From Nodosilinea sp. PGN35 (GTDB lineage: Bacteria; Cyanobacteriota; Cyanobacteriia; Phormidesmidales; Phormidesmidaceae): a stretch of DNA of 64,000 bases. Below are positions 7,817 through 15,311 of this stretch, one piece after another. A program made the position numbers and the translations under genes. The notes beneath the pieces were generated by a model, which was not told the DNA's origin, searched no databases, and was given only the letters and a program-made list of their open reading frames with translations. Each line of letters starts with the position of its first letter. Position 1 is the first letter of the stretch. The stretch lies in contig NZ_JAQKQJ010000021.1 of NCBI RefSeq assembly GCF_029109325.1, positions 52,377 through 116,376 of the forward strand. Direction: 5' to 3'.

Positions 7817-10018
7817 ATGATGCCTGATTTTACCGACCGTGGCACTGAACAGGTCATGCCCAAGCTGGCGCTGGTCTTGCTGGGGCAGTTTTTGCATCAG
7901 TACTGTCAACAGCATCGGCTGACCCTGCTCACCGAAACAAACCTGCCCGCTGACACCGCTGACGGCAGCAGCTTTTGGTGTCTGCTCGGCCCAGAGCTGT
8001 CGGTGGTGGTGACTGCCCAGCCCCAGGAGGACGATCGCGCCGTGGTCGAGGTGGCCGCTGAAGCTGCGGTCGTAGAAGCCTTTTTGACCCAGCGCGGCCT
8101 GGGTCGCCCCCTGGCAACTACGGGCCTGAACGCCCTGAGCCAGTTTATGCTGGCCTGGCTTCAGGCCTGCGCCGAGGCGGCCCAGGCCGTGGTACCCCCT
8201 GTCACCAACCGGCAGCAGGAGCGCCGCCTGCTGCTCAACCAGGTGATTACCAAAATTCAGGGCAGCCTGGAGCTGAGCGAAATTTTAGAGACCACCGTGG
8301 CCGAGGTGCGCCAGTTTCTCCAGGCCGATCGGCTGCTGATCTATCAGTTCGATCAGATCTCCAATGCCCTGGTAAGGTCGATGGATAGCGCTGCCCCAGA
8401 GCAGGTCAAGGGATCTGACACGATGGGCTACATCACCTACGAGTCGCGATCGAGCGATCGCCTCGCCTCGGTACTCAACTACACCGAAAACCTCTGCTTT
8501 CACCACCACCCTGACTACCCCCACCAGGAGCGCCGCTACCGCCACGGTCACCCCCTCGCCATCGACGATGTGGCCAAAGCCTATCCCCACGCCCCCTGTA
8601 TGACTAGCTTTCTCCAGCAGGTGCAGGTGAAGTCAAAGGCCGTGGCCCCCATTCGGGTAGGGCAGCAGCTCTGGGGCCTGTTGATTGTGCACCAGTGCGA
8701 TGACCTGCGCCAGTGGCAGCCCTGGGAAACTGAGTTTTTGCAGCACATTGCCGAACACCTGGCGATCGCCATCAACCAGGCCCAGCTCTACCACCAGCTC
8801 CAGCAGCAAACCCAAAACCTGGAGGTCTGCGTCGTCGAGCGCACCCAGGATCTGCGCGATGCCCTGGTGGCCGCCGAAGCCGCCAACCGGGCCAAGACCG
8901 AGTTTTTGGCCACCATGAGCCACGAGCTACGCACCCCCCTCACCTACATCATCGGCATGTCGGCCACCCTGCTGCGCTGGTCGCTGGGGGAGCTCACCCC
9001 CCGCCAGCGCGACTACCTCTCCACCATTCAGACCAGCGGTGAGCACCTGCTGCGGGTGATCAACGACATTCTCGACGTGTCAAAAATTGAGGCCGGGCGC
9101 ACCGTACTCGAAGTGCGGCAGTTCTCCCTCACCTCCCTTTGCCGCCAGAGCGTCGATGCCTTTCGCAACGAAGCTGCCCAGCACGCCATCGACATCTCCC
9201 TTGACCTCAAGCTGTCCACCGGCCAAGACACCTTCTTCGCCGACCCCCGTCGGGTGCGGCAAATCCTCGCCAACCTGCTCAGCAACGCCGTCAAGTTTAC
9301 CCCCGCCGAGGGCAAAGTCATCCTGCGGGTGCGGCGCGAACAAAACGATGCCGTCTTTCAAATTCAGGACACCGGCATTGGCATTTCGCCCACGGCTCAA
9401 TCTCTGCTGTTTGAAAAGTTTCAGCAGTTGGAGAGCGTGCGCCAGCGAGAGCACCAGGGCACCGGGCTGGGCCTAGCCCTGACCAAACAGCTGGTTCAAC
9501 TCCACGGCGGCTCCATTCGGGTGAGTTCAGAGGTGGGCATGGGCTCGGTCTTCACAGTCAGAATTCCGCTACAGCGACTGACCAACCCCCTGGAGCCCTC
9601 CCCGGCCACCACCGCCGAACCCGTCGTGGGCCGCATTGTGCTGGTTGAAGACAACGAAGAGACCGCTGACATCGTCTGCAACATGCTCACCGCCGCTGGC
9701 TACCAGGTAATCTGGATTGTGGACGGCTCGCGGGTGCTCGACCAGGTGGAGCTACTTCAGCCCGCCGCCATAGTCATCAGCCTCGAGCTGGCCAGCGCCA
9801 GCGGCAGCGACATCATCACCACGCTGCACCGCAGAGCAGGCTCCTCGGGGCCTAAAATTTTGGCCTTGATAGATTTGGACAGCCCCGACCAAACCGAGCA
9901 GGCCCTTGGGGCGGGGGCCAACGACTGCGTTGGCAAGCCCATCGACCCCAGGCACCTGCTGGCCACGGTCAACGCCCTGATGACCACCCAGGCCGTAGAG
10001 GTTCAGGGCAACGTTTAG
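7817..10018 (+). CDS. Hybrid histidine kinase with phytochrome-type GAF and degenerate receiver
   Basis: 733 residues, soluble. A poorly characterised N-terminal region (about 1-130) is followed by a GAF domain (about 145-335) of the phytochrome/cyanobacteriochrome type: it holds Cys261 in HAPCMTSFL and the following KAVAPIRVGQQLWGLLI, but the residue after the Cys is Met instead of the usual His. Then HisKA (His369 in MSHELRTPL), HATPase (NLLSNAVKFT, DTGIGIS, GTGLGLAL), and a C-terminal receiver (about 610-730). In the receiver the acidic pair (VEDN) and Lys (GKPID) are kept, but the phospho-acceptor Asp is Ser655 (IVISLEL). Divergent from cobN with a 191-bp gap. Start is MM at 7817/7820; only a weak GGA precedes it. 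Bilin binding is possible but unproven. Confidence 0.88.
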   Translation: MMPDFTDRGTEQVMPKLALVLLGQFLHQYCQQHRLTLLTETNLPADTADGSSFWCLLGPELSVVVTAQPQEDDRAVVEVAAEAAVVEAFLTQRGLGRPLATTGLNALSQFMLAWLQACAEAAQAVVPPVTNRQQERRLLLNQVITKIQGSLELSEILETTVAEVRQFLQADRLLIYQFDQISNALVRSMDSAAPEQVKGSDTMGYITYESRSSDRLASVLNYTENLCFHHHPDYPHQERRYRHGHPLAIDDVAKAYPHAPCMTSFLQQVQVKSKAVAPIRVGQQLWGLLIVHQCDDLRQWQPWETEFLQHIAEHLAIAINQAQLYHQLQQQTQNLEVCVVERTQDLRDALVAAEAANRAKTEFLATMSHELRTPLTYIIGMSATLLRWSLGELTPRQRDYLSTIQTSGEHLLRVINDILDVSKIEAGRTVLEVRQFSLTSLCRQSVDAFRNEAAQHAIDISLDLKLSTGQDTFFADPRRVRQILANLLSNAVKFTPAEGKVILRVRREQNDAVFQIQDTGIGISPTAQSLLFEKFQQLESVRQREHQGTGLGLALTKQLVQLHGGSIRVSSEVGMGSVFTVRIPLQRLTNPLEPSPATTAEPVVGRIVLVEDNEETADIVCNMLTAAGYQVIWIVDGSRVLDQVELLQPAAIVISLELASASGSDIITTLHRRAGSSGPKILALIDLDSPDQTEQALGAGANDCVGKPIDPRHLLATVNALMTTQAVEVQGNV

Positions 10019-10144
10019 GGCGTGTCATCAAGTGTGGCCAAAAGTCATGAATATCAAGCCTTGCCACGCCCGACCCAACCGACAGGCTAGGGGCTGCAAC
10101 CCTTGATTTTTGAGGATTCAGCAGCTGATTGATGACAGCCCCTA
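10016..10144. mobile_element. Putative MITE-like element with 16-bp imperfect terminal inverted repeats
   Basis: TAGGGCGTGTCATCAA (10016-10031) is matched by the reverse complement of 10129-10144, TAGGGGCTGTCATCAA, 14 of 16 identical. The 97 bp between has no ORF. The arms are too far apart for a terminator. The first TAG of each end is the stop codon of each flanking convergent gene. No target duplication can be shown because both ends lie at gene stops. It could instead be a structured 3' region shared by the two transcripts. Confidence 0.45.
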
Positions 10145-10954
10145 GGTCTCAGAGTTAGAAGCCTGGCCGCCGAAGGCAGGGGTCAGATAGGCCACCAGTG
10201 CCCCAATCAAGAAGCCGACCACGTTGCGCGTCAGGGGCAGCCAGTCGCTGGTGCGGGTGACCACCGGGCCAATGCCAAAAGCAAAGAACAAAATTCCCCA
10301 CAGGGGCGAAAAAATCAGCACCCACTGCCAGGCCAAAATCTGACCCGGCTTGCGGGGATGGGCCGCAAAGCCGCAGATCACGCCGCCGACAATGGAGGTA
10401 ATTAGAGTGAGCACCCACTGCTCCTGGGGCAGGCCGGGCACGACGTTGCAGCCCCCCTGGCGCAGGCAGCCCTGAATCGATTCAAGGGCGCTGAGAATGG
10501 AGTTGTCTTCGCCGTTTTCGCGCACAAAGAACTGGTTGCCGTAGCGGGTTTGCAGCTCAATCCAAAAGGTGCGGGGCAGCAGGTCGTAGACGGCATCGCC
10601 GACGCTGAAGTTGAGCAGATTGCCGCCGCGGGGGTCGGCCACCAGCATAATGCTGCGATCGTCGAGTCCCCAAAAGTCTTTTACGGCACGGCCTGGGGTC
10701 TGGTCGTACTGGGTCAGCACCCGCAGTTTCCAGCCGGTTTCGGTTTCAAAGTCGCTGAGCTGAGAGTCGAGGCTTTCCTCTTGGCGGGCGCTGAGCGACT
10801 TGGCCAGATCAATGATAGCGGTCTGAGTGTCGGGCAGAAGCTCGGGGTTGTCGTAGGCCAAAGCCGGTGCCATGGGCAGCCAGGCGCAGAGGCTTACTAC
10901 ACAAATGACCAAAATGTTTAGCGCGTGTCTCATACTGGCTTGCCGTAAAAACAT
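10142..10954 (-). CDS. psb32: Psb32-like TPM-domain membrane protein
   Basis: 270 residues from ATG 10954; a second ATG at 10933 (MRHALNIL) gives a cleaner signal peptide and may be the true start. The signal sequence ends near ALAYDNPELLP, a start typical of mature Psb32/TLP18.3. The TPM domain follows (about 40-150: WKLRVLTQYDQTPG, DRSIMLVADPRGGNLLNFSVG, WIELQTRYGN), then three or more membrane segments (about 178-260) near the C-terminus. The family sits in the thylakoid lumen and aids photosystem II repair or stability (known for the family; not shown here). Two Cys (CLRQGGC) lie between the TPM domain and the first C-terminal helix. Monocistronic, convergent with the hybrid kinase. Confidence 0.8.
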   Translation of the reverse strand: MFLRQASMRHALNILVICVVSLCAWLPMAPALAYDNPELLPDTQTAIIDLAKSLSARQEESLDSQLSDFETETGWKLRVLTQYDQTPGRAVKDFWGLDDRSIMLVADPRGGNLLNFSVGDAVYDLLPRTFWIELQTRYGNQFFVRENGEDNSILSALESIQGCLRQGGCNVVPGLPQEQWVLTLITSIVGGVICGFAAHPRKPGQILAWQWVLIFSPLWGILFFAFGIGPVVTRTSDWLPLTRNVVGFLIGALVAYLTPAFGGQASNSET

Positions 10955-11024
10955 GAAGACGACAGTAGACGCCCCACCGTCGGCCCGGGGTAAGGCCCAT
11001 AGTGGAGTATTTTCCTTAATTTAG

Positions 11025-11056
11025 TCTATACCTTTGTTAACAGTTGTTTACACAAC
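11025..11056 (-). promoter_or_regulatory. Possible promoter with overlapping inverted repeat upstream of the Psb32-like gene
   Basis: On the minus strand TATAGA (11030-11025) is preceded by TTGTGT (11055-11050) with a 19-bp spacer, slightly long for sigma70. The -35-like box lies inside the inverted repeat GTTGT-TTAC-ACAAC at 11043-11056, a possible operator. Weak evidence by eye. Confidence 0.25.
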
Positions 11057-11114
11057 TCTAATGTTTCTCCGCACCCGAGACCCGACCCCGGTTCTTTTCA
11101 GCGGCCTGTACTGT

Positions 11115-12530
11115 TTACTGGCCAGAGGGCAGATGTAGATCAAAGCGGGCCTCCCCGGCGGGGCTGGGGGTCAGCAGCAGATCGCCGCCATGGGCCCGGG
11201 CGATTTCGCGGGCCAGGCTCAGGCCCAGGCCCAGCCCTTCAGTTTCACGGGTGCGGGCGGGGTCGCCGCGATAGAAGCGATCGAACAGGCGGCTGGTCTC
11301 AAGGGCGGTGAGGGGGAATGTGGCGTTGGTCAGCGTCAGCTGCACCTGGGCCTGGGCGCGGCGGGCCAGGACTCGTACCCAGCCCTGGGGCAGGTTGTAT
11401 TTGGCCGCGTTGGTAATTAGGTTTTGCACCACCTGGGCCAGCAGGTCGCGATCGCCCATCACCGCCAGCCCCGGCTCAATCTCAGCGCTCACCGCCAGCT
11501 CCGGGGCCAGCAGCGAGAGATCCTCCAGCTGATCGTGCACCAGGGCCGTAAAATCGACCGGCTGGCGCTGAATACTCATCTGCCCGGCATCGGCCAAAGA
11601 CAGCAGCAGCAGCTTGCGCACAATGCCGCTCAGGTGGCGCACCTGGTCGAGCAGCTGGCTGAGGGTCTGCTGGGCCGCTGAGCCGGTTTCGACCTGCTGA
11701 ATGGCCCGCTCTAGCTCGCCCTGGAGAATGGTGAGGGGGGTCTTTAGCTCGTGGGCGGCGTCGCCGCTGAAGCGAGAGGCCTGCTGAAAGCTGCGCTCTA
11801 GCCGCTCTAGCATGGCGTTGAAGGCGGCAATCAGCGGCGCAAACTCGGGGTCAGAGTCGGCGGGCACCCGCTGGTGCAGCCCCTGGGCGGTGACCTGACT
11901 GATGCTCTGGCTGAGCTGGCGCACGGGCCGCAGGGCCTGACCGGCGATCGCCCAGGACCCGCCCCCAATCAGCAGCAGCAGGCCGGGAATCGTCAGGGCG
12001 TAGATGCGGCGCAGGGTAGCCATCTCCTGGCGGAGGGCGTCGAGGTTGGCGGCGATCGCCAGCTGCCCCACGGGCGTAGCCCGCACCACCACGCGCCAGG
12101 GCCCATTGGGGGTGCGCACCGTCATCAATCGACGCGACCCCCGCCGTCCCTGGGTTGGACTGGGCGCGGGGGAGATCTGGGCGATGGCGCTGGGCCACTG
12201 GGGCGATCGATAGACCACCTCCCCCGTGCGGCCCACCAGTAACAGCCCGACTTCGGCATCGGCGGGCAGGCCCAGGTCTTGGGCCAGGGCTGATTCTGGG
12301 TTGGGGGGGATGGTGGGGCGATCGGGCCGTTCCCCGCGATCGCCGGGCCGACCCAGGGGAGTAATACGCTCTAGCCGAGCGTCGAGGCTGTCGAGCTTGG
12401 CCTGGTAGATCAGCCAGCTCGACAGCAGCGCAAACCCCAGCAGTGCCCCCCCGGCTAAAGCCGCAGACCACAGCGCCAGCCGCAGCCGCAGGGAAAGTCG
12501 GGGCAGCGGCGACCGTGTTACGAGGGTCAC
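11115..12530 (-). CDS. OmpR-type partner sensor histidine kinase (CusS/CopS-like architecture)
   Basis: 471 residues from the GTG at 12530, which overlaps the regulator's TGA stop (GTGA), so the pair is translationally coupled; a longer in-frame start at 12614 would overlap the regulator by 88 bp and is less likely. Two membrane segments (about 15-40 and 180-200) flank a periplasmic sensor domain. A HAMP region follows (LRPVRQLSQSI), then HisKA with His260 in GDAAHELKTPL, and HATPase (NLITNAAKYN, FDRFYRGDPAR, GLGLGLSLA). The catalytic G1 box (normally DxGxG) reads LTNATFPL, so it is degenerate, as is common in CusS/heavy-metal sensor kinases. Probably senses a periplasmic signal; metal is inferred from architecture and the operator nearby. 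Confidence 0.88.
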   Translation of the reverse strand: MTLVTRSPLPRLSLRLRLALWSAALAGGALLGFALLSSWLIYQAKLDSLDARLERITPLGRPGDRGERPDRPTIPPNPESALAQDLGLPADAEVGLLLVGRTGEVVYRSPQWPSAIAQISPAPSPTQGRRGSRRLMTVRTPNGPWRVVVRATPVGQLAIAANLDALRQEMATLRRIYALTIPGLLLLIGGGSWAIAGQALRPVRQLSQSISQVTAQGLHQRVPADSDPEFAPLIAAFNAMLERLERSFQQASRFSGDAAHELKTPLTILQGELERAIQQVETGSAAQQTLSQLLDQVRHLSGIVRKLLLLSLADAGQMSIQRQPVDFTALVHDQLEDLSLLAPELAVSAEIEPGLAVMGDRDLLAQVVQNLITNAAKYNLPQGWVRVLARRAQAQVQLTLTNATFPLTALETSRLFDRFYRGDPARTRETEGLGLGLSLAREIARAHGGDLLLTPSPAGEARFDLHLPSGQ

Positions 12531-13237
12531 GGGCGTTCCCCTCTGGAACTTGCCGAATTGCTCTCTTCGGGGGGGCGAAAGCGGTAGCCCACCCCGCGTA
12601 CGCTCTCGATCCACTGGGCAGCGTCTAGGGGGTCGAGCTTTTTGCGCAGCCGCTGAATCGCCACATCGACCACATTGGTGCTGGGGTTAAAGTCGTAGCC
12701 CCAGACGTGCTCCAAAATTTGGGTGCGGGTCAGCACGCGGCCCGGCGATCGCATCAAATATTCCAGCAGGTTAAACTCCCGCGCCGTCAGCTCCACCTGG
12801 TGGCCGCCGCAGGTGACTTCACGGCTGATGCGATCGAGGCGCAGGGGGCCAGCGGCCAAAAAATTCTGCCGTTCGCCGCCGCTGCGCCGCACCACCGCGT
12901 GCATGCGGGCCACCAGTTCTTCGACGTAGAAAGGTTTGGCGATGTAGTCGTCGGCCCCCAGATTTAGCCCGGCCAGGCGATCGTCGAGTTCGTTGCGGGC
13001 GGTAATTAAAATTACCGGCACGGCGTAGCCCGCCCCCCGCAGCGCCTTGAGAATGGCCAGCCCGTCCATGCCCGGCACCATGATGTCGAGCAGCACCACG
13101 TCGTAGGTGCGATCGGTGGCCAGGGCATAGCCCTCGCTGCCGTTGGGGCAGGTGTCTACCACAAAGCCCTGCTCTTGCAGCCCCTGGGCCACAAAGCCGG
13201 CAATTTTGGCCTCGTCTTCGATCAGCAAAACGTTCAT
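12527..13237 (-). CDS. OmpR/PhoB-family response regulator
   Basis: 236 residues: receiver with acidic pair ED at 7-8, phospho-acceptor Asp51 (VVLLDIMVPG) and Lys in YIAKPF, then a winged-helix DNA-binding domain ending VRGVGYRF. Closest by eye to CusR/CopR regulators of metal stress. Its stop overlaps the kinase GTG start. A TGACAA-N2-TTGTAA palindrome sits 40 bp upstream in the divergent intergenic region, so autoregulation together with the divergent secreted-protein gene is likely. Confidence 0.92.
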   Translation of the reverse strand: MNVLLIEDEAKIAGFVAQGLQEQGFVVDTCPNGSEGYALATDRTYDVVLLDIMVPGMDGLAILKALRGAGYAVPVILITARNELDDRLAGLNLGADDYIAKPFYVEELVARMHAVVRRSGGERQNFLAAGPLRLDRISREVTCGGHQVELTAREFNLLEYLMRSPGRVLTRTQILEHVWGYDFNPSTNVVDVAIQRLRKKLDPLDAAQWIESVRGVGYRFRPPEESNSASSRGERP

Positions 13238-13276
13238 AGGCGCTCACAGCCTAGCACCGCCAGGGAGCCGCAAAAA

Positions 13277-13291
13277 TGACAAAGTTGTAAT
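13277..13291. promoter_or_regulatory. Cop-box-like operator
   Basis: TGACAAAGTTGTAAT is a near palindrome matching the published CusR/CopR box pattern (TGACAA-N2-TTGTCA and the cop-box variant ending TGTAAT) at all but one position. It lies between the regulator start (13237) and the divergent gene start (13366), where a shared operator is expected. Confidence 0.55.
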
Positions 13292-13365
13292 CTGGCGGCC
13301 ATTGTTTTGCCATGGTGCCCAGGCTTAATAGGAATCGTCAACCTCAACCATTGGAGAGATTGCCC

Positions 13366-13932
13366 ATGGCAATGCATCGTTCTCTTGTGACCGCTGGCCT
13401 GGCGGCAGCCCTGGTGGGCGGCCTGAGCCTGGCCGCCTTGAGCCAGACCACCCAGGGCCAACCCCCTCAGCCCAACGCTACCCCGAGCGAGCGGGCTCAG
13501 CGGCCCGAGGGCCGAGGCCGAGGCCACGGTGAAGGATTAGCCAACGCCGCCGCCGATCTGGGCGTCAGCGAAGCCGCGCTGCGATCGGCCCTCGGGATTC
13601 CGACGGAGCCGCCGCCGCGCCCTAACCTGGCTACCGCCGCCGCCCAGCTGGGGGTGAGCGAAGCCGATCTCCAGGCGGCCCTGCGCAGCGGTAGAGACGG
13701 CGATCGCGGTCAACGACTGGCCACCGCCGCCGCCCAGCTGGGCGTCAGTGAAGCCGACCTCAAAGACGCCCTGGGTCTGCCCGCCCAACCGCCGCCGCGC
13801 CCCAATCTGGCCGCTGCCGCCGCGCAGCTGGGCGTCAGCGAAGCCGACCTGCAGGAGGCCCTGCGCAGCAACATGGGAAGAGGCCGTGGCCCAGGGTCGC
13901 GCCCCAGCGAAGGCAGAACCCCACCGCAGTAG
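13366..13932 (+). CDS. Secreted protein with four 30-residue LGVSEADL repeats
   Basis: 188 residues. The ATG at 13366 has GGAGAG seven bases upstream; a longer frame from 13312 has none. A signal peptide (about 1-25, LAAALVGGLSLAALS) is followed by a Pro/Gln/Arg-rich linker and four copies of an A-rich helical motif, AAAQLGVSEADLQAAL-like, at 57-76, 87-106, 117-136 and 147-166, spaced exactly 30 residues. Linkers alternate between PPPRPN-type and RG-type, giving a 60-residue super-period. There are no Cys and no His beyond residues 4 and 54, so direct metal binding is not evident. Divergent from the response regulator across the cop-box-like site, so probably its target. Function unknown; possibly a periplasmic chaperone-like or envelope stress protein. 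Confidence 0.8.
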   Translation: MAMHRSLVTAGLAAALVGGLSLAALSQTTQGQPPQPNATPSERAQRPEGRGRGHGEGLANAAADLGVSEAALRSALGIPTEPPPRPNLATAAAQLGVSEADLQAALRSGRDGDRGQRLATAAAQLGVSEADLKDALGLPAQPPPRPNLAAAAAQLGVSEADLQEALRSNMGRGRGPGSRPSEGRTPPQ

Positions 13933-13970
13933 TTCCCCCCTTACGAGTCAATCGTCACTGTCCCTGCTGC

Positions 13971-14010
13971 GCCCTGGAGACCTCGCTGAGCTGTCCAGGG
14001 CGTTTTTTAT
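13971..14010 (+). terminator. Rho-independent terminator
   Basis: GCCCTGGA (13971-13978) pairs with TCCAGGGC (13994-14001) and is followed by GTTTTTT. It lies 39 bp after the stop of the repeat protein. Confidence 0.85.
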
Positions 14011-14027
14011 ATAGCTGTAGCCAGTTC

Positions 14028-14068
14028 GGTTGAGACATTGTCTAGATGAACATTCCAACGTTTGAACG
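14028..14068 (+). repeat. Bipartite interspersed motif, copy A
   Basis: GGTTGAGACA (14028-14037), 18-bp spacer, CAACGTTTGAACG (14056-14068). Related to copies at 16620-16660 and 56895-56937. An ATATAGC precedes it, as at copy B. Lies between the terminator and a convergent small gene. Confidence 0.5.
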
Positions 14069-14166
14069 GTTTGGAGGGTTTTGATGTCCTAGCCAGCGTG
14101 ACCCGTGAAAAATACTGTGGGGTAGCCTCCCGACTGTCCCCTGGCCAAGCTGCCGAGTCTGACAAA

Positions 14167-14556
14167 CTAATCAATTCGGTAGCGAATCAGGGCGCGCACA
14201 TCGGCGGGCTGGAGGCCCAGGTCGGCGGCCAGGGCCTGCTCGATGGCGGCATACTCCACCAGGGGGTACTCAAATTCCATTTCTTGCAGGGACGAGCCGC
14301 TGGTGCGGACGCTAATTTCAGTCACTTGAGACTGGAGGTCGATTTCGGCATCGAGGGCGAGAACCGTGACCTCAAAGGTGACGGTTACCGGCTGGGCACC
14401 GGTGGTGTCGATCTGGCGATCGCCGCCGTAGGTCTGGCTCAGCACCCGGCCCGTAAACCAGCCGCTGCCTGCCCACACTGCCCCCCCAGTCAACCCCAGG
14501 GGGGCAATGAACCCCAGACCAATCGTCAGGTAGCGCTGGAGCTGGTGCAGGGGCAT
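14167..14556 (-). CDS. Small membrane-anchored protein of unknown function
   Basis: 129 residues. One membrane segment or uncleaved signal near the N-terminus (about 9-32, LTIGLGFIAPLGLTGGAVWAG), then a soluble beta-rich region likely outside the membrane (VTVTFEVTVLALDAEIDL) and a C-terminal helical part. No family recognised. It is divergent from the RppA-like regulator with only 59 bp between the starts, so it may be under that regulator's control. A long opposite-strand frame over the same bases is less convincing: this strand has the better start and a sensible signal segment. Confidence 0.6.
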   Translation of the reverse strand: MPLHQLQRYLTIGLGFIAPLGLTGGAVWAGSGWFTGRVLSQTYGGDRQIDTTGAQPVTVTFEVTVLALDAEIDLQSQVTEISVRTSGSSLQEMEFEYPLVEYAAIEQALAADLGLQPADVRALIRYRID

Positions 14557-14615
14557 GGCTGGCTTTAAAGTAGGTAATTTGACGATGGGGCTGGCCCTCA
14601 GGAGAACCGCCGCCG

Positions 14616-15311
14616 ATGAAGATTCTACTGGTTGAAGACGATCCGGCGCAGCTCAACCCGCTGCAGCAGGCGCTGATCAAAGCCAACCATCGGGTCGATG
14701 CGGTGGCGGATGGCCTGACGGCACAGACGCTGATGGGCGATCGCCCCTACGATCTGCTGGTGCTCGACTGGATGCTGCCCCAGGTGAGCGGCCTGGAGCT
14801 GTGCCAGGGCTACCGCCGCCTGGGCAAGACCGCGCCAGTGCTGTTGCTCACCGCCAAAGACACCGCCGGAGACAAGGTGATGGGGCTCGACGCCGGGGCC
14901 GACGACTACCTGGTGAAGCCGGTAAACCTCAGCGAGTTTTTGGCGCGGGTGCGGGCGCTGGGGCGCAGGTCGCCGCTGTGGCTGGGCGATCGCCTCACCC
15001 TGAGTAATCTCACCCTCGACCTCAACACCCTGGTTTTAGAAGGCCCCCAGGGCTCGGTGCAGCTTTCGGGGCGAGAGTTTCAGCTGATGGAGTACCTGCT
15101 GCGCCACCCCCAGCAGGTGCTGACCCGCGACCAGATTGAGCAGGCCCTGTGGGCCTGGGATATGGCCCCCGAAAGTAAAGCCGTGGCCATCCTGGTGCAT
15201 CGGCTGCGCCAGCGCTTGCAGGCCGTGGGCGCTGACGGCTGGCTACAAACCATCTACGGTATGGGGTACCGGCTGTCCAGCCCCGCCCAGGAGCCCCAGC
15301 CCAATGTTTGA
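14616..15311 (+). CDS. OmpR-family response regulator, RppA-like
   Basis: 231 residues. Receiver with VEDD, Asp51 (LLVLDWMLPQ) and Lys in YLVKPV; winged-helix output domain ending TIYGMGYRL. The LDWMLP and VKPVNLSEFLARVRAL features resemble cyanobacterial RppA/NrsR (redox or nickel response) regulators; the signal here is unknown. An AGGAG lies upstream of ATG 14616. The 3' end overlaps the kinase start by 8 bp, indicating coupled translation. Confidence 0.9.
   Translation: MKILLVEDDPAQLNPLQQALIKANHRVDAVADGLTAQTLMGDRPYDLLVLDWMLPQVSGLELCQGYRRLGKTAPVLLLTAKDTAGDKVMGLDAGADDYLVKPVNLSEFLARVRALGRRSPLWLGDRLTLSNLTLDLNTLVLEGPQGSVQLSGREFQLMEYLLRHPQQVLTRDQIEQALWAWDMAPESKAVAILVHRLRQRLQAVGADGWLQTIYGMGYRLSSPAQEPQPNV

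Noticed and set aside
10019..10141. Terminator between the hybrid kinase and the Psb32-like gene
   Set aside because: The inverted repeats are 97 bp apart with no T tract; they look like element ends rather than a transcription terminator.
15136..15303. Longer form of the RppB-like kinase
   Set aside because: The extra frame lies inside the regulator gene; ATG 15304 gives a proper membrane-anchored start with the usual short overlap.
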